A stretch of 64,000 nt of DNA from assembly GCA_961205875.1 (NCBI GenBank), contig OY540815.1:20149638-20213637 (forward strand), in the 5' to 3' direction. Made by a program: the position numbers and the translations under genes. Positions within the stretch are counted from its first letter, which is position 1; each line of letters begins with the position of its first letter. The stretch comes from Sialis fuliginosa. Lineage: Eukaryota; Arthropoda; Insecta; Megaloptera; Sialidae. The notes under the pieces are model-generated. The model did no database searches, was not told where the DNA came from, and saw nothing but the letters and a program-made list of their open reading frames with translations. Positions 1-10,191 of this stretch are shown piece after piece.

Positions 1-78
1 TTTACCAAAGGTTACTACAACATTTCTAATTGCCCCCATGTTAAATTTCTTATGTCTTAATCAACTTGGAATACACTG
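1..78 (-). repeat. Partial interspersed inverted-repeat element (family shared with 57521-57848)
   Basis: This stretch is almost identical to the reverse complement of 57521-57597 and is also similar to the right arm at 57775-57848. Shared words include TTACTACAACA, CATGTTAAATTTC and TATGTCTTAATCAAC. It is one arm of an inverted-repeat element cut by the window edge. No coding frame is seen. Confidence 0.75.
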
Positions 79-404
79 AATAAACATTATTTTATCTTTT
101 CACTATTTATGTTTTGGAAAAAATAAACTCACATTATTATTATAATCTGTTAATAACATTGGTCAACAAATATTTTGCCCATGGATAATGAGTGATGAGA
201 TATAAAAATAATAATAATACAAATATAATAGAGTGTCTTGAGCATTTGAACAGAACGAGCACGCCGAACATTTTGGAAGGCTTGTCAGTAAATCGTATTT
301 GATCAAATAAATAATTTGCTCCCTGTTTTCAGATGGAGAAATGAATTTCTGGTGTTCGTAGTATACGTGGTGATTGTAACATTCTATATAAATATTTATT
401 TTTT
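79..404. other. AT-rich DNA, no gene seen
   Basis: Low-complexity AT-rich sequence. The short open frame on the minus strand resembles no known protein. I see no RNA gene or clear repeat boundary here. Confidence 0.6.
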
Positions 405-585
405 GAAGATATCTCAAGAAAGACACATTTTATAGGATCTTTTTTGTAGAGCATTCAATTTTCTATAATATTACACTATAAGGTTTGTTGTACAATATTC
501 CCTATTTACTTTTTAATTAAATTGTTCAATAATAACTATCTTTGATGAATTTACCACGAAGAAGTACAATGGCAAATGTTTTTTT
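405..585 (+). repeat. 3' half of the CGAGGAAGC-type interspersed repeat
   Basis: The left part (GATATCTCAAGAAAGACACA, then TTTTTTGTAGAGCATTCAA) and the right end (TTTACCACGAAGAAGTACAA, then GGCAAATGTTTTTTT) match 54945-55300 and 14850-14950. The 5' half of the element is absent. The terminal CGAGGAAGC box has decayed to CGAAGAAGT. Confidence 0.65.
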
Positions 586-3546
586 ATTGAAATTATTAAA
601 AATTAAGAACGAATTTGTTATTTAAAAAAATAAATATAAAATATGAATATGTAAACACGTATTTAACTATAATTATTTTCCTTTAGACTTTTTATAATTT
701 GCGGTCACCGTGACCGCCACTAGATGGTTATACAATTAGAAAAACATCTAGGTGATTAAGGATAAAAATTTGTTAGCTAGTGTAATTAAGAAATAAATAA
801 ATTAATACAAAAACAATTGGACAAATTTACTTATAAGAAAAAAGAGAGATGACGATAACTGACATTATGCCTGCTAATTAAATTTATTTTCCCAAAAATC
901 TTTAATATTATTGAAACAATGATCTAATAGCAATTTTTTGAAACTTTTTTTTATAGGATTTTGATATTTGCAGGAATGTTATAAATTTTAAGAGTTGAAA
1001 GGTGCTTTATATAAAGTTGTTGAAGACGCTTGGTAAACTTTACATGAAGTTTTTATTTCTTGTGTTATAATTATGTGTATGAATTTTGTTAATTAGTTTT
1101 TAATGTTTTTTTTTACGTTTATGGTTAACTAAAGGAGAAGTTTTCAAACGAATAATTTTAAATTAAAGTTCAAATATAACAAAACTTTTATTTAGAGCTT
1201 TAATGTGATATGAACAGAAAAGAACATTAATTGTATTTATCTCAAATAATATTAATTGCTCATCAAAATTTTCTCATAAAGAGTCAATAATAATATCATA
1301 TTAATAAAAAATAAGTTAAATACGAAAGTATAGAAAAAAAATGCAAAACCATGGGGGTGAAACATACAATCATTTTATGTATTTGCATAAAAGCAATCAA
1401 AATTCATTCATGTCACCGCTGAAAAATGTCAACACTAATTTTCGTCATTATTATACGTACCTACCTGCAAAAATTTATTACATCTACCTACTTATATATT
1501 ATATTTGAACAAAAGCATGTTACAATATTTTTCATGTGTAAACATTTATAGGCGCGATAGGGAAAATTGTTTGCTAAAAGAGTGAAATTTGTCAAACGAA
1601 ATAAAAATAAAATAAAATACATATAATCACGCTATCACTCAAAAGAGCTGAGCAGTGCAAGTGAAAAATAAACAATAAACAAAAGAGCACGGACAACTTA
1701 ACTCGTAATCTGGCGTAAACTAAAAGAGACACGTAAAAATTCTGTAAGATCATTTTGCAGAGTTTAATTAATTCTATAGAAAAGTCGGCGAGAGTATTAT
1801 CTACCTTACATTAACATTTAAGAAGTTGTATTGTAGCAATCAACTTGTTAAATTATTTCTTATGCATATCGAATAGCAGTAATTAGTTGAATCTATATAA
1901 AGTTTTTTAATTATTAACTTATAAAACTAGAAACGTTTTTTTCTTATTCTTTGATATTGTACATTTAATTTTCTTTTTGTTTAACTCGGATAAAACAAAA
2001 CTTCGAATATTCAGAAAGGAATAATATTACTTTTCAGACATTTTCTTGTGATCAACTTTCTAATAACGATAATTTGTCGTAACTGATGATTATGAACTTT
2101 ATTATACTTAATAAAAAGTTTTAAAAGATGTAAATAAAACGGAATTCAGAAGAAACGGAACTTCTTTTCAATTAAAATGTCTTATATTCTTAAAAAAGTC
2201 GGATTATAATTCACAATATCAAAAATAATATTTGAATTTTGTAGCACAATATAAGACTTCTGATATAAAATAACGATTTGAATCTCTCATTTGAAAAATC
2301 CAATTATAATAACAGAACAGTGAATATTAGGGCTGTCAACGAATAGTCACAATTGATTGAAATTGAAGGAGAGCATCATATATGCATATTTAATGCATAA
2401 ACAATTAAGGGTGTGCCAAAAAATTAACATTCGCCCAAATTGTTCAGTTTTAAGAGGTGCCGCAAAGGGGGGTCCCGTTTCCCATTTAAATAACAACGTA
2501 TCAAAAATCAATTCAACGTATCAAAAGTTATGCATTATACAAAACTGCAAAATCAGAGTGGGAAGGATTAATTATATTTATTCCATATTTACAACAAAAT
2601 TGTTTTTGTTTTTAATATTTATTATTAACAAGATATATGTATGTATACACAAATAAGTATGCCTCAGGAAAATATACATATGTACCTACTTCATTAATTA
2701 AGTAAAATAAATTTAATAAACAAAACTTTTTAAAATTCTCTTGAAAATTAAAAAAATGTATTTTATCCAAACTCATTCTTTATTAAAAATGTATGTATAA
2801 ATAAACTCTTGATTTAAAAAAATAAAATACGGTAGAAATTGCTTCAAGAACAAATGTAACCAAAAACCATTAATATCTTCAAATATAATTGTCAAATATG
2901 TACATTGTACATATTTACATAAAAATGAAATTTACGCAAGTAAATTCAAATACCTTCAAATAGAATTTGACCGCAGGAATCATAATTTGAAAAATGTATT
3001 ATTTTTAAATATTTTAAATAAAATACTGTTAATAAATTGTGTTGTAGATGTGCACCAACAGTATCATAAACAATAAAAATATACAACTTTAACTTTTGAC
3101 ATAGTTTTCCACTTTTATTCAAAAAATATTCTATAAATAAACCGAGTGTTCTCACCCACCACTCACAAAACAGTTCCGTTTAATTCTACAGTTGTTTGTC
3201 ATCCTAGGACACGCACTTCCTCGCCTACACATACATACAGGATGTATGACAAGTATTATATAATATTGTGTAAAAAAACTGTCAATAGTTTATCTATTAA
3301 AACAGATAGCTACTTTATATTATTATAACAAAACATTTCCTTGCATGTGATTACATTCGGAGATATGGAAAGCGGACAGATATATTTTTTTAAATTTGTT
3401 AAGGTAGTTCTCGTGTTACAGTACCTATTTGTCCATCCCCCCCCCCCCTCTCAAAAAAGCTCGAAGTGTGTGGCAGAAATGTTTGACATCAGTCGCATTT
3501 TTTTGAAGTCTGCCCAAATGTATTCAATAAATATAGGGACAATTAA
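586..3546. other. AT-rich DNA, no gene seen; C12 tract near the right end
   Basis: Nearly 3 kb of AT-rich sequence without a recognisable exon, RNA gene or element boundary. The words TCACGCTATCACTCAAAAG and AGCTGAGCAGTG near 1628-1660 recur at 28235-28270, so part of it is old repeat. A run of 12 C occurs at 3437-3448. If the phosphatase gene continues leftward, this is its next intron; the expected next exon (start of the conserved VILGGGR region) was looked for on the minus strand and not found. Confidence 0.5.
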
Positions 3547-4078
3547 ATAAGGTAGTGGTCCAGTCTTTGCAAAGATTCCAGTAATGGCAAATTTTTAATT
3601 AAATTTACTGAATTAGAAATATGTATGTGTTGATATTTGATTACTACTATTTCTGAATATATACATTTAACTGTCTTACAGCGTGATTTGATGATAATCG
3701 GCCTTATAGGTGTCAAAATGGTGAACATTTAAACTAAATATCAGTTAAATTTATTTATTAAATATTATATTATCATAGAAAGTGCTTTACATTGTTTCAA
3801 ATTTGACGGTTCTTTCTATTATCTCTTTTGTGCCGTAGTACTTATCATTACTGGTTTTACTTTATCCATTACTGTAGAAAAAACATAAACAAAATAAAAC
3901 GCTATAATTTAAAAAACAAACTATATTTGCGGACTTTGATAATTAAATTGATTAAATAAAGAGTTACTTGCTTTATTAGTAACATGAGTTCATGAGAATT
4001 ATAAAAAACAAACGCATTAATCCAAAAAAAACGAAAACTTGCTCTTATAGCGGCCATTACTGGTGCCTTTACCTTTGC
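3547..4078. mobile_element. Non-autonomous inverted-repeat element, copy 1
   Basis: About 532 bp that starts with AAGGTAGTGG(T)CCAGTCTT and ends with TACTGGTGCCTTTACCTT, so the ends are imperfect terminal inverted repeats. The interior matches 33961-34336 in the opposite orientation: GTAATCAAATATCA, CAGTAATGG, TGCGGACTTTG, and CATGAGTTCATGAGAATTA. It also matches part of 27343-27530. There is no transposase frame, so it is a non-autonomous DNA element of unknown superfamily. Confidence 0.65.
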
Positions 4079-5082
4079 CTTATCAATAAGGCATTAATAG
4101 TTGATCAATCGCCAAAGATCTTAAAATGCGTGAAAATAAAGGTTGCTGTAGGTCATATCTTTAAAATAATTATTAGCAAATTTTCAAAAAGAGAAAATTT
4201 ATTTTACTTTACTTTTTATTCAACCTGTATTTACTAAAGATCGCCTTAGTTACATTATTCTTTACATTTTTACGAAACTTGTTTCATTTATTACAAAATA
4301 TGTATGGAGTCAACTGGAGACCGGAAATATTCTAGTGAGCTTTCTACTTGAAGACAATACTGCTGTATTCGAATATCCTTATGTTGGGTCGTATTATATG
4401 TATTGTTGACATACCAAACCATTTCAGTAACTCATTTGTTGTATAAAATTAATTGTACGTTAGAAATAAATACAACAAACAATTTAAGGCGTTATATTTT
4501 TCTAAAATGTTCTGAATACATATTCTTAAAATGTTCAGGATATATTATACATACATATTATACTTCCGTATTAACCAAAAAGATTGAACTAAGATCGATA
4601 TATTTTTTTTTAATTTTGAAATTTTATAATCCGTTCATTAAAGAAGAGCTTAACGTCAATCCTATATAAATTTAAGAACTTCGCTTTTTATACTGTCACA
4701 AATGAGGTATCTGAGAATTTTGCCAAAATTGAGTTAAGCACAAAATGGCATTTTTAAATTACTAACATTATTAAATACTCCCTCCCCCCAAAAATATATC
4801 TAAGAGTTACAAAAAATTAAAATCACTATTTATACACATTTTAATTTTTTTACAAAACGATATCCTGAGGTTGTTATAAACTAAAAAAAAAAACACATTT
4901 TTCCATGACCTAAATTTAAAAAAAATTTGTAGAAAAAACTATTTGATTTCAATGAAATTTTGTACAGAATCTTATAATGTAAATAAATGAGGAAAATACC
5001 CCCCCCCCCCCCCACTAAAAAAAACGTTTACAAAAAATAAAATCCACGTTAATATATATAATAATATATATAATAAACTCAC
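4079..5082. other. AT-rich DNA with a C15 tract, probable intron
   Basis: No exon recognised. A run of 15 C occurs at 4999-5013, about 70 nt downstream of the phosphatase 5' splice site when read on the gene (minus) strand, where it is a G15 run. The stretch next to the exon is (TA)-rich. Confidence 0.55.
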
Positions 5083-5261
5083 GTTAATATTCCTTCCTGG
5101 ATCATTCTCGACAAGCTGTCGGGCGATGTCCTTGCACGACTTCCTGGCAGCAGGCGGAACCTTGCTGTCGTCCTCCCAATACCGTGACGGTGAGTGGGCG
5201 TACAGAGCTGCAGGCGTAGCGTGGGTCACGCGTGTGTTGGTCACGATACCCGTCGATTTAC
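5083..5261 (-). CDS. Alkaline phosphatase, internal exon 3 of the visible series
   Basis: The exon encodes 59 residues plus the completion of one split glycine codon. It belongs to the alkaline phosphatase family, secreted or GPI-anchored metalloenzymes that hydrolyse phosphate monoesters. Visible motifs: [20 protein letters not shown], with the magnesium-ligand His of THATPA (Thr, as in the bacterial enzyme, where mammals have Ser), the substrate-binding Arg of SRYWEDD thirteen residues later, and the cysteine of [10 protein letters not shown], which in family members forms a disulphide. The minus-strand acceptor is CCGGCAG before GTAAATCG, and the donor is AAC|GTGAGT. The incoming phase (one base from the previous exon) fits exon 2, and the exon ends on a codon boundary after ...GRNIN, where the family continues with VILGGG. 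That next exon is not visible. A chance open frame on the plus strand overlaps this exon. Confidence 0.9.
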
Positions 5262-5599
5262 CTGCCGGATACAATATTTGTTATATGGCAGTGATTTTAG
5301 CGTGTGTAGTTGAAAAAACGTTAATGTTATTCCTGTCTAATAATAGTATTATGTTATTATTAATGTCATTTTAAAATAAATTAATTAAAACATTCATCAA
5401 ATAATTAAAAGGATCAACATTTTTATACAACAAAGAGTGTTATAAAAACCTTTGTTGATATTTATGATAAAAATATTATACATTAAATTTTAATCCGTAT
5501 TTGATTAAAAATGTTTTTCACATGGGGTTAAAATTACTTCCATGTTCCAAAATAAATTAAACTAATTGAGCGAGAGCTGGGTGCAAAAAAACTAACCTA

Positions 5600-5760
5600 T
5601 CGATAACCCCTCAAACTCTGGCTCAATCTGTAGAAAAATTTGGTAACGAAGCTTTGGTGGGACTGCCAACGACAAATATTAAAGTCAACAATATCTTTTT
5701 AAATTTTGGAATAATAGAGAGGGTCGTCATATAATTTTTAATTTTTATTTAATATATTTA
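5600..5760 (+). repeat. Interspersed repeat family (GGTGGGACTNCCAACGAC), copy 1
   Basis: The string TTTGGTGGGACTGCCAACGA, then CAAATATTAAAGTCAACAAT and AGGGTCGTCATA, recurs at 63710-63810 (most similar) and, more decayed, at 24685-24765. Boundaries are not resolved, and no coding capacity is seen. Confidence 0.6.
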
Positions 5761-6392
5761 ATTATACATTTAAACATGCCACATGTCTTGGTATAAAAAA
5801 AATATTTTTTATCTAGCTTTAGCTCTTTACACCCAGGCATAAAATGATTTTTCTCATGGTCGCTATTACGCCCCTGGCAAACATGTAGTTTAATGTGTAT
5901 GAATTTGAAAATATTAACAAAAAATATTAGCTATTTAAATCATATATTCACCCCCTTGTATAATATGTCGGATACAGAAATCAAGATAACGCCCTTTGTG
6001 AATTAATACCGTTTGTTATCAATCTGTTGTTGATTAGTTTAATAATGTATAGTGGAATCTCATGTCTTTGATGATTGCAATAGATTAAGGAGTGATTAAT
6101 ATTATGATTATTATGTTTTGTAATATACCTACAAAGATACATAATACATTATACATACTCCCGATAATCCAAGGATGTCAGTAAATTAACATGTATTACA
6201 AACTTTAAAGTTAAGTAGATCAAAAACTGCTAAAGTCATGGAGGTAAATAAGGCCTATGTATGTAAATTAAAAATGTTATATTTTCGGTAATAAGTAATT
6301 TATATTAAAACTTTAGTTTATTATTAATCCAAAAGTCAAAAATAGCATTTAATATTAATTTAAACGCTCAATTATAACACTATAATACCTCT

Positions 6393-7137
6393 ACATCTTA
6401 TTTTCTTGTATTTTAGTCAATATTTGTATGACGAGTTGAAGTTCATTGCAGGAAATTTCACTAAAAATTTTTGGATTTTTGATTTCGTTAAAAGTATGTT
6501 TATTGTATAGAAAATGAGGTGAAAAGTTGTTTGTTTCAAACCGCAGGTCTGTATCTCAAACCGTTCTCGAGATATAGCCTCTCAAAGTTACAATTTTTTC
6601 AAAATTTTGAAGAAAAATGGCCCTAACTTTTGAACGCGTGGTCGGAATTGATTTTAGTTGACGGATTTGGAATCAGCGTGTCAAAATATATATAATGACA
6701 TGTATAATACCTTAAAACTCGAAAAAAAAAAATTCGCGAAAAATCGAAAAAATTCAAAGGGGTATACCTTAAAAAAATGTCGATTTTTGGCCAAAATTTT
6801 TTTGTCGGATTTAAAAGTATTATACATGTCATTATATAGATTTTGACATGCTGATTTCAAATCCGTCAACTAAAATCAATTCCGACTACCCGTTCAAAAG
6901 TTATGGCCTTTTTTCTCCAAAAATTTTAAAAAACTAAAACTTTGAGAGGCTATATCTCGAGAACGGTTTGAGATACAGACCTGCGGTTCAAAACAAAAAA
7001 CTTTTCACGTCATTTTCTATACAATAAACATACTTTTAACGAAATCAAAAATTCTAAATTTTTTAGTGAAATTTCCTGCAGTGAACTTCAACTCGTCACA
7101 CAAATATCGACTAAAATACAAGAAAATAAGACGTAGA
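6393..7137. mobile_element. Palindromic foldback element, copy 1
   Basis: About 745 bp in which the left half is repeated inverted in the right half. GTTGAAGTTCATTGCAGGAA at the left is mirrored by TTCCTGCAGTGAACTTCAAC at the right, and CTTGTATTTTAGTC is mirrored by GACTAAAATACAAG. The same words (AAACCGCAGGTCTGTATCTC) occur in 42459-43203 and 59515-60231. Because of the palindrome, near-identical 62-codon open frames appear on both strands in the middle. They are a by-product of symmetry and are not considered genes. The flanks near 6345-6392 are also shared with 59465-59515, so the palindrome sits inside a larger repeat. Confidence 0.85.
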
Positions 7138-7332
7138 ATCATTTAGTTACTATATTAATATATAAGAATTTATTTAAAAAAGTAAAAGCTTGAACATAAG
7201 GTGTTTCATAACTAGTTTTTTTTTGTTAATAGGAGGGAGGATTGACAAAATATGCTTCCCTTATTAAAAATTTTACGCCTTGCCACTGGTGTAGAGTATT
7301 CGTGTGAGTAATGTATGTATTGATGTGTTGCA

Positions 7333-7411
7333 GGGCAACAAATAATAATAATAATAGTAATAATAACAATAGTAAATCCTCCACAAGAAAGAAACAACCA
7401 AGTGCTAACCT
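7333..7411 (+). repeat. AAT/AAC trinucleotide tract bounded by splice-like sites
   Basis: An AAT-rich tract with AGT and AAC variants. On the plus strand it is preceded by TGATGTGTTGCAG and followed by CTG|GTAAAA, and the frame between encodes ATNNNNNSNNNNSKSSTRKK and a few more residues. This resembles a small Asn/Ser-rich exon, but a plain microsatellite is more likely because nothing else on the plus strand supports a gene. Confidence 0.35.
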
Positions 7412-7746
7412 ACTGGTAAAAACTAACGATAATTTCAATTTTCGGCCTTACATTCACCTTGGAGACGTAATACTGTTTTGTGCATTGTTCAGTGCATCAT
7501 AAAAATAGGTATATGTACTAACTGTCGGGCCAAAATAGCCAAAAAAATTGACCTTGATATGCGATTTTCAAGGTAAAGGGTGCCTCCTGAATCTGTTTTA
7601 CTTTTTTTTTTCGTATTCAGCGTATCAAATTACGTAGGAAAACTATAATATTTTGTGTCCTATGGATGGTTGATATTTCGACAACTCCCGTCCTTAAAAG
7701 GTTAATAATGATAAAATCCATGGTATACGTTATCTATATTTGTATA

Positions 7747-8031
7747 TTAACCCATTAGTTCGCAAGGCTAGAAAATAAAACTAATTCGATGTTTTTATTG
7801 CATTTTATTACTAAACATATACTCAAATAACTGTTTATGAAGTGTAAGTAAATTACATGTTTTTATTTTTTTTATAACAAAATGTTGCGTTTACGCAACG
7901 TTGGAAAAACAGAACAGTTTGTGTGTAGATGCTCTTGATACTTGGCATACATTCCATTCAATGATATATTTAAAAAAAAACAATTGTTTTTAAATGTTTC
8001 GTTTACGCAACGTTGGGGATGAATGGGTTAA
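7747..8031. mobile_element. Short TTAA-flanked element (piggyBac-like MITE candidate)
   Basis: A 277-bp segment (7751-8027) begins CCCATTAGTTCGCA and ends GATGAATGGG, with TTAA directly on both sides, the target duplication of piggyBac-type elements. The subterminal word GTTTACGCAACGTTGG occurs twice (near 7889 and 8001). The inverted terminal match is only about 6-7 bp, so the assignment is tentative. There is no coding frame. Confidence 0.5.
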
Positions 8032-8448
8032 CCGATACCTAACATTATTATCTCTCCTAGAATAATGATTACCTACTTTTATCTCATGCTATTAATCATT
8101 TGATTTTTATATACCTACAGATTTAAATTAAATCCTTCTCTTATTTTCACTATTTGTGTTCTACATTACTCGTATCCACGTATCTTGAAGTAGGTAAGTT
8201 CCTTCTAGACAGGTGTACTTAAACGCTTTGATACCTGACCTAATTCTCAATATCCTGTGCATCTGCGTCTAATATCTAATTATGCAACTGCACGTACATG
8301 TTATCTATCACATGTGCAACGAGTGTGTTCGTACATACTTTAAAGTAATTGAATCTTCAAGTTTGGCTTCAGATTTCATTAAATACGATCATTTCTTAAG
8401 ATTTATGTACAGTATTGTATTTGTAAGAAGTTATTAAATTATAAGAAT

Positions 8449-8530
8449 TGCCGGCCTTAGTAAATCTGGCGCCCTGGGCGAGATTTATTTTCCACCCCCT
8501 CTCCCCCTAAAAAAATGTTAAAAAATCACC
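8449..8530 (+). repeat. Interspersed repeat end (CCGGCCTTAG...CCCTGGGCGAG)
   Basis: The segment GCCGGCCTTAGTAAATCTGG, followed by CGCCCTGGGCGAGATTTATT and CACCCCCTCTCCCCCTAAAA, is repeated in inverted orientation at 43345-43435 with high identity. Weaker relatives of the end are near 24040-24060 and 38185-38215. It looks like one end of a DNA element; the other end was not located. Confidence 0.65.
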
Positions 8531-9629
8531 GAAATGTAGAACTAATAGATTACATAATAATAATACACAATAGGTATTTCTTATTCAGGTTTTAATTTAT
8601 TTGATTTTTTCTTTAGCTGTTCGTAACTACCCCACTATCCCCTACTGTCGTTAAAAGGCAGAAGTTTTTTTATTCAACCGTTTTATATGTATGTATATTG
8701 TATATGTGTGGGTAATCCTTTGATCTTAGTAGTTCAACTGGAAAGTAAATTCTTTGCGAAGTTTATATTGTAGTGGTTACCTGTTCGTCCTTAAAATTCT
8801 TGTTCGTATGTTAATAAGTTTTCAGTACGGACTTCATGAAATTTCACTTTACTTATGACAAGAATTTCTTACATCGGATCGTATGGACTGCTCGTGACGT
8901 CATATATTACGAATATTATATTTATATTTTTTAAAGGGAGAGAAAACAATAGATGTATCTTACTATTTAATATTGTGTTTAATCACTGTAGATAATATTT
9001 TTAAAAAATTTTGAACGTATTTTTCAGAAAAATTCTATCACGTCAAATTTTTATATATAGCATGTTGGCGACACTGCGGTTTGACATAAAATATCTGTGG
9101 TTTGTATCATCGTTTCTTTGAAAATATATCACACGGACGTGATGTTTTGTCTTATTTTATATCGTTTAAAAACAGCAAAATGGTACCATAGTGTCTCGTA
9201 CCATATAGTTTTTCAATATGTTCGATTATGTTAACTTAATTTTAGCAAAGTATAGAACCACTACTAATATTTAATAGTTAGTCTATTAGAAAACAGATTA
9301 TTGCACTAGTGCTGATATTCCTAATAAATTTTCAGATCTGTCTCACTATTACTTTCAGAGATTTGGTTAAATATTTTACGATTTTTTTGAAAGTTTTTCA
9401 AACGATGATTTTAAAAATAAAAAAAAAAGATTAAATAAATAAATTCAATGAATTGTCAGCTTTTATTTGATACACTACTTATCGGTTTTGAGTACAAAAA
9501 AAAATGGTAGCTTGGTCCCCTCCCCCCAACCCAAAAAATAACTGAAAATGATATTTATATAATTTAGGTTTATTTTTGGTCTACAATTTACTACAATTAT
9601 GCCAAATCTCAACTTTCTAGGTTAAACGG

Positions 9630-9725
9630 CTTAGTGGGTAAAGGATGTGACAGACAGATGGACAGATAGACAGACTGATTCCATTAGTATCCCTTTTTCT
9701 GATTTCGGTGCGGCACAACACCTTT
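9630..9725 (+). repeat. Retroelement-like 3' end with GACAGA tract
   Basis: The string GGATGTGACAGACAGATGGA, then CAGATAGACAGACTGATTCC, then TTTCGGTGCGGCAC resembles the common 3' tails of non-LTR retroelements and SINEs in insects, which carry a cluster of GACA/CAGA repeats. No second copy was seen in the window, so boundaries are not known. Confidence 0.35.
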
Positions 9726-9905
9726 AATATGTTCTATAAATTTAATACAAAATTTATTAATATATCTTAAATTTTTTTTTTATATGATATATCTCATAAT
9801 GAATTATTATCAACGTCGAAAATAATTACTCTTGTAAAGTCTTTAGATACTCTTACGCAAAAAAATTTAAGTTAAGTTGAATATGGGTTAATAATATTGA
9901 CATAC

Positions 9906-10080
9906 CTGATTGTTGAGCCCAATCGATTAAAGATGAAACTCGTGACGAAAAACTCGAAAAACAGTTTTCGAACCGCCCGCGCGCGTCGAGTCCCACCGTT
10001 TCGAAATTTGTCTTCACGCCGCACATGAGAGCCGTGGCACACGCTGACGATTCTCCTATTTGAGCGTCAGAGTTGAATGT
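9906..10080 (-). CDS. Alkaline phosphatase, internal exon 2 of the visible series (catalytic serine)
   Basis: The exon encodes 58 complete codons plus the first base of a split Gly codon. It starts after the acceptor CTTTTCAG at ACA TTC AAC and ends at the donor TCA G|GTATG. It carries the nucleophile region: SDAQIGESSACATALMCGVK aligns with the family motif around the phosphorylated serine (usually P-D-S-A/S). Here the serine is kept but the preceding Asp is Glu, followed by S-A-C. Then come TNFETVGLD, a conserved Cys (RFENC) and SLIDWAQQS, which joins to the next exon to give WAQQSGKSTGIV. It joins in phase 0 to exon 1 (...VALAK|TFNSDAQ), matching the family pattern LAK-T-x-N/C-x-D-A-Q. A long AT-rich intron precedes it on the gene strand. 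Confidence 0.92.
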
Positions 10081-10191
10081 CTGAAAAGAGAAGATAAGTA
10101 TTGAGTAAATATTGCAAAACAAATATTAACTAAATGTATCAAATATTTATTTTTATGGTAGTTATTCGAATTCGTTGTTTTAAAATTATAA

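Larger units (their letters stand above)
5262..9905 (-). other. Alkaline phosphatase intron, 4.6 kb
   Basis: Intron between visible exons 2 and 3, with GT (9904-9905) and AG (5262-5263) on the minus strand. It holds several repeats listed separately (about 5600-5760, 6393-7137, 7747-8031, 8449-8530, 9630-9725) and an AAT-rich tract near 7337. The stretches 5270-5590, 5770-6390, 7420-7740, 8040-8440 and 8540-9620 are AT-rich with nothing recognisable. Confidence 0.8.

Noticed and set aside
1-5082. Search for the next phosphatase exon (VILGGGR region) on the minus strand
   Set aside because: No stretch with the expected motif and splice acceptor was found, so the exon is probably outside the window.
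5126-5374. Plus-strand open frame over the phosphatase exon
   Set aside because: It is the antisense shadow of exon 5083-5261; the minus strand carries the recognised conserved motifs.
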